Origin: Marinobacter maroccanus
GTDB taxonomy: Bacteria; Pseudomonadota; Gammaproteobacteria; Pseudomonadales; Oleiphilaceae
Assembly: GCF_002933275.1 (NCBI RefSeq)
Contig: NZ_PSSX01000008.1
Span: forward strand, 1 to 64,000
Direction of reading: 5' to 3'
Length of the DNA: 64,000 bases
The notes under the pieces were generated by a model. That model was given only the letters and a program-made list of their open reading frames with translations, did not search any database and had not been told where the DNA came from. This document shows positions 1-8,663 of the stretch, piece by piece. The position numbers and the translations under genes are program-made. Within the stretch, counting starts at the first letter, position 1. Every line of letters starts with the position of its first letter.

Positions 1-18
1 AGGATTAGCATTCATAGG

Positions 19-84
19 GACGGCGGTGGATTGGTTAATTTTGTTGTTTTGGCGAACTCAAAACTAACCGGTTTTACCGCCGTC
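19..84. repeat. Long imperfect inverted repeat at the left edge
   Basis: Two nested arms are visible. GACGGCGGT (19-27) pairs with ACCGCCGTC (76-84). Inside it GGTTAATTTTG (33-43) pairs with CAAAACTAACC (59-69) with one mismatch. The element lies just beyond the 3' end of speE. It could be a factor-independent stop for a gene to the left, or an extragenic palindrome. There is no clean T run directly after the outer arm, so I do not call it a terminator. Confidence 0.45.
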
Positions 85-129
85 TCCTACTTTTTCACGC
101 TAACCTGCGATGAACCTTTTTTTATCCTT

Positions 130-1011
130 TTATCCTTCCTCCGGACGGACCTCGTCCTCCAATGCATCCACCATGAACTGCGGCATTGCCAGCGCACCGT
201 GGTGAACCCCTGAGTTGTAGTAGCGGGTCACAAAGGGCCGGTTATTGGCATCCTCCTCGCGGAAGTATTTTACCGGATTCTCCTTGCTGGCCATGGTGCA
301 GCTCCACCAGCCCGTGGGATAGACCGGTTGCGGGAATGGCAGCGTCTGCACATGCTCGAACCCTGCCTTGCGCATGTCCTCGTGAATACCCTTGATGATG
401 CTTTCGGTGTGCAGCAGCGGCGATTCACTCTGCTGGACAATAATGCCACCCTCACGCAGGGCCAGCATGGCATCCCGATAAAAGTCCAGGGCAAACAGGC
501 CTTCGGCTGGACCGACCGGGTCAGTGCTGTCGATGATGATGAGGTCGACACTGTTCGGCTCAATGTCCCGCATCCACTGAATGCCATCCCCGAAGAAGAA
601 GTTGGCGCGCGGGTCACTGTTCGCTTCGCAAAGCTCCGGGAAGTACTTTTCCGACATGCGGGTGACGCGCTCGTCGATTTCCACCTGCCAGGCTTCCTCT
701 ACGCCCGGGTGTTTGAGCACCTCTTTCAGGGTGCCGCAGTCACCGCCACCAACAATCACCACCTTTTTGGGGTCCCTGTGAGTAAACAGGGCCGGATGGG
801 TCATCATCTCGTGGTACAGGAAGTTATCGCGGGTGGTCAGCATCACACAGCCATCCAGGACCATCAGGTTACCGAAGGTCTCGGTCTCATAGATTTCCAG
901 TTTCTGGAACGGTGTCTGCTCCTCGTGGAGCTTCTTTTTCACCTGCAGGGAGAACGCCGTCCCCTGGTCCTGGAATACCTCGGTAAACCAGCCGTCATTG
1001 AGTGCTGTCAT
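130..1011 (-). CDS. speE: Spermidine synthase
   Basis: Transfers an aminopropyl group from decarboxylated S-adenosylmethionine to putrescine, giving spermidine in the cytosol. The 293-residue product is close to the usual SpeE length. It carries the nucleotide-binding motif VIVGGGDCGT and the signature IIIDSTDPVGPAE, whose aspartates lie in the active site of the family. The frame stays open to 1233, but ATG at 1011 has a GGGAGG ribosome binding site about 7 bases upstream and gives the conserved start MTALNDGW. It is divergent from speA, 178 bp away, so the biosynthetic arginine decarboxylase and the aminopropyltransferase share one control region. No speD lies in the window, so decarboxylated S-adenosylmethionine must be supplied from elsewhere. 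Confidence 0.95.
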   Translation of the reverse strand: MTALNDGWFTEVFQDQGTAFSLQVKKKLHEEQTPFQKLEIYETETFGNLMVLDGCVMLTTRDNFLYHEMMTHPALFTHRDPKKVVIVGGGDCGTLKEVLKHPGVEEAWQVEIDERVTRMSEKYFPELCEANSDPRANFFFGDGIQWMRDIEPNSVDLIIIDSTDPVGPAEGLFALDFYRDAMLALREGGIIVQQSESPLLHTESIIKGIHEDMRKAGFEHVQTLPFPQPVYPTGWWSCTMASKENPVKYFREEDANNRPFVTRYYNSGVHHGALAMPQFMVDALEDEVRPEEG

Positions 1012-1189
1012 GTCTTGCCTCCCGCTGTGGGCCATGGGCTGAATTGAAAGGGCGTATTGTAGGTGCGCCCCATCGTGAGCTAAAGCGATAATCGCGGTGA
1101 ACGGCCACGTATTTTCCACACCCGGTGCTTTTAGCCCGGAGTGGGAATCCATACAATGGCGGCCAGTGTTTCCTGACAGGATAGCAAGC

Positions 1190-3100
1190 ATGAGCGAAGC
1201 CAGCGCCACCCCGGCCCACAAGGTATACAACATTGCCCACTGGAGCGATGGCTACATCGGCGTCAATGACCAGGGCCAGGTACTGATCCGTCCGGATCGT
1301 GGCCACAGCCCGGCCCGAATCAACCTGCCGGAACTGACCCGAACGCTGACCGACTCCGGGGTTCAACTACCGGTACTGGTACGCTTCGTTGATATACTGC
1401 ACGACCGTGTCAATAAACTATGCAGTGCCTTCAACAAGGTCGCAGAAGAACACGCCTACCAGGGTTGTTACACGGCGGTCTACCCGATCAAGGTGAACCA
1501 GCAGCGCCGTGTAGTCGAGGAACTGCTGGCCGCAGAGCCGGCTGCCTCGAAAGGGCAGATCGGCCTTGAGGCGGGCAGCAAGCCGGAACTGATGGCAGTG
1601 CTGGCGATGTCGCAGCAACCGGGATCGGTGATCGTCTGCAACGGCTATAAAGACCGGGAATACATCCGCCTGGCTCTGATCGGCCAGACCCTGGGTCACC
1701 GGGTGTTCATTGTCGTTGAGAAAAAGTCGGAACTGCCACTTATCCTGGAGGAAGGGGAACGCCTTGGCGTATCACCTTTGATCGGGGTGCGGGCACGCCT
1801 GGCGACCATCGGCAAGGGCAACTGGCAGAACACCGGCGGTGAAAAATCCAAATTCGGTCTGTCCGCCAGCCAGGTGCTGGATGTGGTCGCCACCCTGCGC
1901 CAGGCGGGAGCCCTCGACACCCTGCAGCTGCTGCATTTCCACCTTGGCTCGCAGATCGCCAATATCCGTGACATCCAGACTGGCCTCAGGGAATGTGCCC
2001 GCTTTTACAGCGAGCTGCGCCAGATGGGCGCGCCGATCGGAACGGTGGATATTGGCGGAGGCCTGGGCGTGGACTACGAGGGCACTCGCTCCCGCAGCAG
2101 TTGCTCCATGAACTACAGCGTTTACGAATATGCCTACAACGTCGTACACGTACTCCAGGCGGAGTGCGATCGCCACGGTATTCCCCATCCAGATCTGATC
2201 AGCGAATCCGGCCGAGCCCTGACCGCGCACCACTCTGTGCTTGTAACCAACGTGATCGACCATGAAGCACCGGAAAACCGCACGCCGCAACAACCAGACG
2301 AGGCAGCCTCGGCCCCATTGCACGATCTGTGGCGTGACCTGGAGAGCCTGCAGGACGCCAACACGCCGCGCTCACTGGCGGAGATCTATCATGACGTGCT
2401 GCACGCAATGGCCGATGTTCACGCCCAGTTCGCCCACGGCGTACTCTCCCTGCAGGAACGGGCAGACGCCGAAACACTTTACACCCGCTGTTGCCGACTA
2501 CTCCGGGATCAGCTGGACAGCAGCAACCGGGCCCACCGGGAAATCATCGACGAGCTCAACGAGAAACTGGCAGAAAAGCTGTTCGTCAATTTCTCCCTGT
2601 TCCAGTCGCTGCCCGATGTCTGGGGCATCGACCAGATCTTCCCGGTGATGCCGATCAATGGTCTGGACCGGCCGCTGAACCGACGCGCAGTCATCCAGGA
2701 CATCACCTGCGATTCTGATGGGCGCATCGACCGCTATGTGGATGGCCAGGGCACCGAGACCACCCTGCCCCTGCCGGAAGAGAAACCTGGCGATCCGCTG
2801 TTGATGGGCTTTTTCATGACCGGCGCCTATCAGGAGATCCTGGGGGACATGCACAACCTGTTCGGCGACACCCATTCTGTGGACGTCCGCCTGACCACAG
2901 AAGGTGGCCATGAGATCAGCGACCCCATCACCGGCGATACGGTGGCCAAGGTGTTGCGCTATGTGAACTTTGAACCGGATGCCTTGATGGATGCCTACCG
3001 ACGCAAGTTCGCCGCCTCTGCCCTGACACCGGAAACCCAGTCAGCGCTACTGGCGGAGCTGGCCGCCGGTCTGGATGGCTACACCTACCTGGAAGAATAG
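1190..3100 (+). CDS. speA: Biosynthetic arginine decarboxylase
   Basis: PLP-dependent enzyme that converts arginine to agmatine, the first step of the arginine route to putrescine. The protein is 636 residues. The PLP lysine sits in YPIKVNQQ at about residue 101, followed by the fold III barrel (HFHLGSQ, DIGGGLGVDYEG) and the C-terminal decarboxylase domain. The frame is open upstream to 1097, but ATG 1190 (MSEASATPAHKVYN) gives the family N-terminus and has AGGA about 8 bases upstream. The gene ends 6 bp before the convergent AraC gene. Divergent speE suggests coordinated polyamine synthesis. Agmatine deiminase or agmatinase genes are not in this window. Confidence 0.95.
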   Translation: MSEASATPAHKVYNIAHWSDGYIGVNDQGQVLIRPDRGHSPARINLPELTRTLTDSGVQLPVLVRFVDILHDRVNKLCSAFNKVAEEHAYQGCYTAVYPIKVNQQRRVVEELLAAEPAASKGQIGLEAGSKPELMAVLAMSQQPGSVIVCNGYKDREYIRLALIGQTLGHRVFIVVEKKSELPLILEEGERLGVSPLIGVRARLATIGKGNWQNTGGEKSKFGLSASQVLDVVATLRQAGALDTLQLLHFHLGSQIANIRDIQTGLRECARFYSELRQMGAPIGTVDIGGGLGVDYEGTRSRSSCSMNYSVYEYAYNVVHVLQAECDRHGIPHPDLISESGRALTAHHSVLVTNVIDHEAPENRTPQQPDEAASAPLHDLWRDLESLQDANTPRSLAEIYHDVLHAMADVHAQFAHGVLSLQERADAETLYTRCCRLLRDQLDSSNRAHREIIDELNEKLAEKLFVNFSLFQSLPDVWGIDQIFPVMPINGLDRPLNRRAVIQDITCDSDGRIDRYVDGQGTETTLPLPEEKPGDPLLMGFFMTGAYQEILGDMHNLFGDTHSVDVRLTTEGGHEISDPITGDTVAKVLRYVNFEPDALMDAYRRKFAASALTPETQSALLAELAAGLDGYTYLEE

Positions 3101-3106
3101 CCAGAC

Positions 3107-4144
3107 TCAGGGTTTCCGGCGCTCCCGGCGCCAGGCGCTGGGGGCAATGCCCTCCCACTTGCGGAAAGCCCGGCCAAAATTGGAGGGGTCACTGTAGCCG
3201 AGGGCATCGGCAATCTCGTCGATGGTCAGCTCATTGCGGCGCAGAAGCTCCAACGCCCGGCGGTGACGTAGGGAATCCTGCAGCTGCTGGAACCGGACAC
3301 CCTCCGCTGCCAGTTGCCTGCGAAGTGTTCTTGCGGACATCTGCAGGCGTTCAGCCACTTCCTCGAGCGCCGGTAACCGCTGGCTCTTCCCGGTTTCAAG
3401 CAGGCGTATCACCCGGTTCGAGACCGACGTAGCGCCCTCGATAAACCGCATTTCCTCCTCGCACTGGGCTTCGGCTATCCGACGGGTTACCGGGTTCGAC
3501 AGGGACATGGGGGAATCCAGAAAAACCCCCTTAAACCGCAGCTGGTTCACCCCGCTGCCAAACGTGATCTGGCTGCCAAACAGCTGGCGATAGGCCGTTG
3601 CATCCTCAGGCTCCGGAAAATCCAGAAGGCAGCGGCCTCCGTCCAGGAGCCTTTGACCGAACAGCAAAAGATTCACATCCATCAACGACGCCATCACCAC
3701 ATCGACGTTGAACCGGTACAGATCCTCGATACTGTGCGCCAGGTCCAGCTGGATCACTGCCTCACGGCCGTCCACGTAAAAAGACAGCTTCATGTAAACA
3801 AAGCGGATCTGGAAATACTTGATCAACACCGTGAGCGCCTGCTCGAGGGTGTCGCAACTGATGGCGGCCTGGGCAAGGGAACCGTGGGTGGTAAATTTCA
3901 GTCGCTTGCCGTATTCGAGCCCGAGGGCCGGATCACCGCTTTGCACCAGACTTTCGCGGCATAGAGCGCTGAACTGATCAACCGTGATGAAGTTCTCCGG
4001 GTGACCCAGCATGGAGGGCCGGATTCCGGAATCTGACAGCAACCGGGACCGTTGCAGGCCACGATCCTCCGCCAACTGGCAGAGAATATCCGCATAGTGC
4101 GCCCGGATAACGGGCAGATTTCCGGTAATTCCGGGTGCATTCAT
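3107..4144 (-). CDS. AraC-family regulator with N-terminal arabinose-binding-type domain
   Basis: A 345-residue transcription factor. Residues 20-210 resemble the ligand-sensing domain found in OruR-type AraC proteins. The last 100 residues hold two helix-turn-helix motifs, ending in the typical IADALGYSDPSNFGRAFRKWEGIAPSAWR. The gene is convergent with speA and divergent from the ECF sigma gene, sharing a 240 bp intergenic region with it. Its ribosome binding site is weak. The inducer and targets cannot be told from the sequence; control of speA or of the sigma cluster is possible but unsupported. A second member of the same subfamily lies at 15245-16327. Confidence 0.85.
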   Translation of the reverse strand: MNAPGITGNLPVIRAHYADILCQLAEDRGLQRSRLLSDSGIRPSMLGHPENFITVDQFSALCRESLVQSGDPALGLEYGKRLKFTTHGSLAQAAISCDTLEQALTVLIKYFQIRFVYMKLSFYVDGREAVIQLDLAHSIEDLYRFNVDVVMASLMDVNLLLFGQRLLDGGRCLLDFPEPEDATAYRQLFGSQITFGSGVNQLRFKGVFLDSPMSLSNPVTRRIAEAQCEEEMRFIEGATSVSNRVIRLLETGKSQRLPALEEVAERLQMSARTLRRQLAAEGVRFQQLQDSLRHRRALELLRRNELTIDEIADALGYSDPSNFGRAFRKWEGIAPSAWRRERRKP

Positions 4145-4272
4145 GGGGATGGTTATCTTCCGGTATCGGTGTATTGCTCAGCCTAGACCGCTCTGCAGGT
4201 TCCGGCAATCACCGGCGAGACGACCGGCAACCGTCGCTGATGCCAGATTTCTGCATTATTTTCCAACCGGGC

Positions 4273-4301
4273 TGATCCACCGGATAACGCATTCCGTAAA
4301 C
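4273..4301 (+). promoter_or_regulatory. Predicted RpoE/ChrR-type (ECF11) promoter upstream of its own sigma gene
   Basis: TGATCC at 4273-4278 is followed after exactly 18 bases by TAAAC at 4297-4301. This fits the TGATC-N18-TAA form recognised by Rhodobacter RpoE and its relatives. It lies 83 bases upstream of the chosen sigma factor start and points into it. The match is by eye; self-activation is inferred from how this family usually behaves. Confidence 0.55.
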
Positions 4302-4383
4302 CTTGTAACTGACAAACCCGGGACGAGTGCATAGAATGATGACCAGAACAAGCTCAAATCATGCGACTGTCAAGGAGCGTCCG

Positions 4384-4983
4384 GTGACCACACTGGATCA
4401 GAAGCCAGCCAATTCCGAGGGCCGGAAGGATCCCTGGAGCCAGATGCTGCAGAAAGTGGGTAAGAACCAGGACCGAGAAGCATACCACGCGCTGTTCGAG
4501 CATTTTGGCCCGCAAATCAAGTACTACGCCATGGCCAACGGCCTGGCAAGCCACGCGGAAGAGCTCGTGCAGGAAGTGTTTGTGTCCATCTGGAGGCGAT
4601 CCTGCCTCTACGACTGGCGCAAGGCTGCCGCTTCTACCTGGATTTTTACCATCGCCCGTAACCAGCGCATTGATATGCTCCGCAAAATGCAGCGTACCAG
4701 TGCCGAAATGCCGGTTGAGACGGAAGATCTCTGGCAGATTCCGGGTGAAAACGAGAACGAGCCGGTCACGTCTTTGCACCGCCTCATGTCCGAGCGGCGG
4801 ATCAGGGAGTCCCTGAGCCACCTTCCGGAAGAACAGATCACGGTTATTGCCAAGGTTTACATGGAAAACAAGTCGCACCAGATGGTCGCAGACGAGTTGG
4901 ACATCCCGCTTGGCACCGTTAAAAGCCGGGTTCGTCTGGCATTGAACAAACTGAAAGTGATTTTGCAGGACCAGAACGTATGA
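4384..4983 (+). CDS. ECF sigma factor of the RpoE/ChrR type
   Basis: Extracytoplasmic-function sigma factor with region 2 (AEELVQEVFVSIWRR, then the promoter-melting segment ending TIARNQRIDMLRK) and region 4 (LPEEQITVIAKVY to LGTVKSRVRLALNKL). The frame is open from a GTG at 4327 and has ATGs at 4336 and 4339. GTG at 4384 is preferred because AAGGAG lies 6 bases upstream; that gives 199 residues. The stop overlaps the start of the downstream anti-sigma gene by four bases (ATGA), so the two are translationally coupled. This family responds to singlet oxygen and organic hydroperoxides when its zinc anti-sigma partner releases it. Confidence 0.9.
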   Translation: MTTLDQKPANSEGRKDPWSQMLQKVGKNQDREAYHALFEHFGPQIKYYAMANGLASHAEELVQEVFVSIWRRSCLYDWRKAAASTWIFTIARNQRIDMLRKMQRTSAEMPVETEDLWQIPGENENEPVTSLHRLMSERRIRESLSHLPEEQITVIAKVYMENKSHQMVADELDIPLGTVKSRVRLALNKLKVILQDQNV

Positions 4984-5618
4984 CACGGCACCATCCCGAC
5001 AGCCTGAGCCTGATGGAATACAGCGCAGGTAACCTGAGTGAGCCTCATGCCCTTTGCATCAAGCTCCACCTGGACAAGTGTTCCCACTGCCGAAGCCGTG
5101 TGGACACACTGGACAGTCTTGGCGCTGTGATGATGGAGCAGCAACCGAAGGTGACTGTTTCTGAAAGCATGTTCGACAGCATTCTTTCACGAATCGACAG
5201 TGAACCATCTGGCGAGCCTGCTACTCCGGCGATCCCACGGGTCAGTGCTCTACAGAAGCTGCTGGGTGAAGATCTCAACAGCCTGCCGTGGAAGCGTCAG
5301 TTGGGCGATGTGAGTGTCCTGGACATTACCGACCGGTTTCCCGGCCAGAAAGAACAGGTCGTCCTCCAGAAATTGGCCGCGGGCGGAAAAGCGCCAGCCC
5401 ACACTCACCGGGGTGAGGAGACTACCATCGTTCTGCAAGGCGCCTTTGCCGACCAGAAAGGTGTGTTCAATCAGTGGGATTTCGTAGTGCTGACGGACGA
5501 AGATGAGCACAAGCCGGTAGCGGTTGGCTGTGAAGACTGCATCACGCTCTCTGTGCTCAGCGCGCCGGTGAAGCTGACAGGCACGTTTACGCGGATGCTC
5601 AATCCGTTTATCCGGTGA
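4980..5618 (+). CDS. chrR: ChrR-type zinc-binding anti-sigma factor
   Basis: A 212-residue two-domain protein. The N-terminal anti-sigma domain has H4/H5, H30, C34 and C37, matching the His-x3-Cys-x2-Cys zinc site of the ZAS family. The C-terminal cupin domain has H141, H143, E147 and H177, the zinc ligand set known from Rhodobacter sphaeroides ChrR at, to my recollection, the same numbers. All ligands are intact, so a working singlet-oxygen sensor is expected. The gene overlaps the sigma gene by four bases and is followed by a strong terminator at 5650-5676, so the pair is a two-gene operon. Confidence 0.92.
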   Translation: MTRHHPDSLSLMEYSAGNLSEPHALCIKLHLDKCSHCRSRVDTLDSLGAVMMEQQPKVTVSESMFDSILSRIDSEPSGEPATPAIPRVSALQKLLGEDLNSLPWKRQLGDVSVLDITDRFPGQKEQVVLQKLAAGGKAPAHTHRGEETTIVLQGAFADQKGVFNQWDFVVLTDEDEHKPVAVGCEDCITLSVLSAPVKLTGTFTRMLNPFIR

Positions 5619-5649
5619 TCGGCCCGAGGATGTGTAGAGCGTGAGAAGA

Positions 5650-5676
5650 GGGGCGACTCATCATCGCCCCTTTTTT
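5650..5676 (+). terminator. Rho-independent terminator after the sigma/chrR operon
   Basis: Stem GGGGCGA (5650-5656) with TCGCCCC (5664-5670), a 7-base loop, then six T (5671-5676). It lies 31 bases after the chrR stop. Confidence 0.9.
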
Positions 5677-5700
5677 ATGGCCAAACCGAAAACAATCCGG

Positions 5701-6444
5701 CTACCAGGGCAGCTCCGAGCCGTCCCAGCTCAGGAATCGCCCGTTATCTTCCTCGCCTAAACCATCGAGCACGTCAAGCAGGTTCGCCGCTGTTTCCGAT
5801 GGCGTATGCACTTTCAGTTTCGCCAGGGACTGACTGAACGGTTCACTCAGTGCCGATTCGGTCGTGCCCGGATGCAGGGACACGCAGGCTATCGGTTTGC
5901 AGCGGCGGGGCAACTCGATGGACAGGTTGCGCACCAGCATGTTCAGCGCCGCCTTGGAGCTGCGATAGGCGTACCAGCCACCAAACCCGTTATCGGTAAT
6001 CGAGCCTACTTTTGCGGAAATGGCCGTCACCCGTTTGAACTCCCGGCGCCGAAGCCACGGCAATAGGGCCTGTGCCAGCAACCCGAACCCGGTTACATTG
6101 ACTGCGAAGGCACGCGCCATACTCTGCGAATCCAGGTCTTCAAGCCGCTTCTCGGGAAACATACCCGGCCCATGGAGCAAGCCGGCGGCGTATATGAAGC
6201 CGTCGATACCCTCCTCGCTGGCCAGCAACGATTCCAGCGCCTCTGCAACGGCGGCTGGTGACGCACTGTCCTCGGCATCCCATGGCAACACCGTACTTCG
6301 CCCATGGGCTCGCAAGGCCTCGGGCGCCTTCTCCGGGTCACGACACAACCCGATCACACGGGTCTGCGCATCCCGGTCAATCAACCGGGTCGCCAAAGCG
6401 CCGCCAATTGCGCCGGAAACCCCGGCAATCACCACCTGTTTCAT
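5701..6444 (-). CDS. Short-chain dehydrogenase/reductase
   Basis: A 247-residue NAD(P)-dependent oxidoreductase. The cofactor loop GVSGAIGGA lies at the N-terminus, and the catalytic YAYRSSKAALN (Tyr-x3-Lys) follows in the C-terminal half, with the serine contributed by AISAKVGS. ATG at 6444 is chosen over the open extension to 6600 because AGGAGG precedes it by about 7 bases. It is convergent with the sigma/chrR operon and divergent from the acyl-CoA dehydrogenase. SDR genes often accompany ECF11 sigma factors in marine gammaproteobacteria, but I found no matching sigma promoter upstream of this one. The substrate is unknown. Confidence 0.85.
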   Translation of the reverse strand: MKQVVIAGVSGAIGGALATRLIDRDAQTRVIGLCRDPEKAPEALRAHGRSTVLPWDAEDSASPAAVAEALESLLASEEGIDGFIYAAGLLHGPGMFPEKRLEDLDSQSMARAFAVNVTGFGLLAQALLPWLRRREFKRVTAISAKVGSITDNGFGGWYAYRSSKAALNMLVRNLSIELPRRCKPIACVSLHPGTTESALSEPFSQSLAKLKVHTPSETAANLLDVLDGLGEEDNGRFLSWDGSELPW

Positions 6445-6614
6445 GAGAAGCCTCCTTTGTTCTGGAGGACATACGAAAATTCTATCTTCCGGACTGCCAG
6501 AACGGTGAACCAGCCCTTTAAAACGGGCGTATGAAACCAGTATTCCAATTATCTTTCGGAGTACTGCCGTTACCGGTAGAACTCCAGTAAAAAAGCGCAC
6601 TTAGGAGAGTATCC

Positions 6615-8390
6615 ATGCAATACCAGGCTCCGGCGAATGACCTTCGCTTTCTGTTGTTTGATGTATTGGGCGCAGACCGGCTGCATGAGCTGGAAAAATA
6701 CGCCGATGCCACCCCGGATCTGATTTCCGCGGTTATTGACGAGGCTGGCAAGCTGGCAGCAGAAGTCATCCAGCCCACCAACCAGGTTGGCGACCGGGAA
6801 GGCTGCACCTACGACCCTGAAACCCGCTCCGTGAAAACGCCGGACTGTTTCAAGGAGGCCTACAAGAAATTTGTCGAAGGCGGCTGGACCGCACTGGACG
6901 CGCCGCTGGAATACGGCGGCCAGGGCCTGCCCCATACCCTGAAATTCGTGGTGGATGAAATGGTCTGCTCCACCAACCTCTCCCTGGGCATGTACCCTGG
7001 ACTTACCCACGGCGCCATCAGTGCCCTTCACGCCCACGGGTCAGACGAACTGAAAAAGATCTATCTGGAAAAACTGATCTCTGGCGAGTGGACCGGCACC
7101 ATGTGCCTGACCGAACCCCAGTGCGGCACGGACCTGGGTCTGATCCGCACCCGCGCCAACCCGAATGATGACGGCAGCTATGCCATCGAAGGTACCAAGA
7201 TCTGGATTACCGGAGGCGAGCACGACCTGGTGGACAACATCGTGCACCTGGTTCTGGCCAAACTGCCCGGGGCACCGGATACCACCAAGGGTATTTCGCT
7301 GTTCGTGGTTCCGAAATTCCTGCCGGATTCCGGTGAGCGCAATCCTGCCTTCTGCGGCGGTCTTGAGCACAAGATGGGCATCAAGGGCTCCGCCACCTGC
7401 GTCATGAACTTCGAGGGCGCCAGAGGCTGGCTTGTCGGCGAGCCAAATGATGGTATGCGGGCGATGTTCACCATGATGAATGAAGCCCGCCTGATGGTCG
7501 GCATGCAAGGCCTCGGCCTCGCGGAGATGGCTTACCAGGAAAGCCTCGGTTTTGCCCGTGAGCGCCTGCAGAGCCGTTCACTGAGCGGCCCGAAGAACCC
7601 GGATGGCCCCGCTGATCCGATCATCGTTCACCCGGATGTGCGCCGGATGCTGATGCGCCAGAAAGTCCTGAATGAAGGCATGCGTGCCCTGGCCCTGTTT
7701 GCCGGACACCAGCTGGATCTGTCGGTTGCGCATCCGGACGAAACTGTCCGGGAATCCGCCGATGATCTGGTCCAACTGCTCACACCCGTCGTGAAATCCT
7801 TCCTGACGGACGAAGGCTTCAACAACGCCAATACCGGTCTGCAGGTACTGGGTGGTTCCGGCTTCACCACCGACTGGCCGCTGGAGCAACTGGTGCGGGA
7901 CGGCCGGATTGCCCGGATCTACGAGGGCACCAACGGCATTCAGGCCATGGACCTCGTGGGCCGCAAGCTGAGCCTGAAAGGCGGTCAGCTGGTGCGCACC
8001 CTGTTCGGCACCCTGAGCGGATACCTGAAGGACAATCCGGAGGCGCCGCACCGGGAAGAATTGAAGAACGCCATGAAGGCGCTGGAAACCGCCACCATGT
8101 GGCTGGCCACCAATGCACCGAAAGATCCGGAGCAGGCAGGAGCTGCCGCGACGCCGTACCTTCGCCTGATGGCCCTGACCGTGATCGGCTACCTCTGGTC
8201 CCGTATGGCCAACGTCGCCAACGAACAGCTTGCCGCCGGCGAAGGTAACAAGCCCTTGCTGGAGAGCAAAGTGGTCTCTGCACGCTTCTTCTTCGAAAAG
8301 CTGCTGCCGGAAGTCGACTGGCTGCTGGGTGACATTCAGAGCGGCAAGGACAGCCTGATGGCATTCTCAGACGACCACTGGGCGGCGTGA
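6615..8390 (+). CDS. Acyl-CoA dehydrogenase, long form with C-terminal extension
   Basis: A 591-residue FAD enzyme that introduces a trans-2 double bond into acyl-CoA in beta-oxidation or a related pathway. The middle domain shows MCLTEPQCGTDLG and KIWITGGEHDL. The C-terminal helical domain carries RIYEGTNGIQAMDLVGRK, whose glutamate is the expected base. About 130 extra residues beyond the classic fold mark the group that includes FadE-like and DmdC-like proteins. The substrate could be a medium or long acyl-CoA, or methylmercaptopropionyl-CoA; the sequence alone does not decide. The ATG has AGGAG about 6 bases upstream. A perfect stem-loop follows the stop. Confidence 0.9.
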   Translation: MQYQAPANDLRFLLFDVLGADRLHELEKYADATPDLISAVIDEAGKLAAEVIQPTNQVGDREGCTYDPETRSVKTPDCFKEAYKKFVEGGWTALDAPLEYGGQGLPHTLKFVVDEMVCSTNLSLGMYPGLTHGAISALHAHGSDELKKIYLEKLISGEWTGTMCLTEPQCGTDLGLIRTRANPNDDGSYAIEGTKIWITGGEHDLVDNIVHLVLAKLPGAPDTTKGISLFVVPKFLPDSGERNPAFCGGLEHKMGIKGSATCVMNFEGARGWLVGEPNDGMRAMFTMMNEARLMVGMQGLGLAEMAYQESLGFARERLQSRSLSGPKNPDGPADPIIVHPDVRRMLMRQKVLNEGMRALALFAGHQLDLSVAHPDETVRESADDLVQLLTPVVKSFLTDEGFNNANTGLQVLGGSGFTTDWPLEQLVRDGRIARIYEGTNGIQAMDLVGRKLSLKGGQLVRTLFGTLSGYLKDNPEAPHREELKNAMKALETATMWLATNAPKDPEQAGAAATPYLRLMALTVIGYLWSRMANVANEQLAAGEGNKPLLESKVVSARFFFEKLLPEVDWLLGDIQSGKDSLMAFSDDHWAA

Positions 8391-8398
8391 TCCCAACT

Positions 8399-8426
8399 CC
8401 GGCCAGAGCCAGGCAGCTCTGGCCGG
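8399..8426 (+). terminator. Perfect 11-bp stem-loop after the acyl-CoA dehydrogenase
   Basis: CCGGCCAGAGC (8399-8409) pairs exactly with GCTCTGGCCGG (8416-8426) across a 6-base loop, 8 bases past the stop. There is no T run, so it may stabilise the 3' end or act as a weak terminator. Confidence 0.55.
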
Positions 8427-8574
8427 AAATGACCGATCAATGACAGCTTCTGACCTTCAGAGTGACTGCCTGGAAATTGATAATAGTCACGTTGATTAGT
8501 GTCTCTGAACTAGTCCTGCCCAGCGCCCCGTCGGACTGGGTATTTTGAAAGCCACGCCCTGCGTGGCTTTTTTT
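8427..8574 (+). ncRNA. Possible small RNA ending in a strong terminator
   Basis: About 120 bases with no reading frame separate the stem-loop at 8399-8426 from a second strong hairpin. The latter is GCCACGC (8551-8557), loop CCT, GCGTGGC (8561-8567) and seven T (8568-8574). A small stem CCCAG/CTGGG lies just before it. Two tandem 3' structures for one gene would be unusual, so the second may end a separate short transcript. I see no convincing sigma-70 promoter. The simpler reading is a tandem terminator for the acyl-CoA dehydrogenase mRNA. Confidence 0.3.
8551..8574 (+). terminator. Rho-independent terminator upstream of tcdA
   Basis: Seven-base-pair GC-rich stem (8551-8557 with 8561-8567), three-base loop, and seven T at 8568-8574. 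Confidence 0.88.
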
Positions 8575-8663
8575 ATGGCCATTTTTTCGTCTGTGCGGTC
8601 ACTGGGTTACAATTGCGCTCTTTGATTTCGTCCGGCTTTTGAACGGACCAACACGGGGACACC

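Noticed and set aside
6445..6614. ECF11 promoter for the short-chain dehydrogenase
   Set aside because: I looked for TGATC-N18-TAA on the minus strand and saw no match, so I do not assign it to the sigma regulon.
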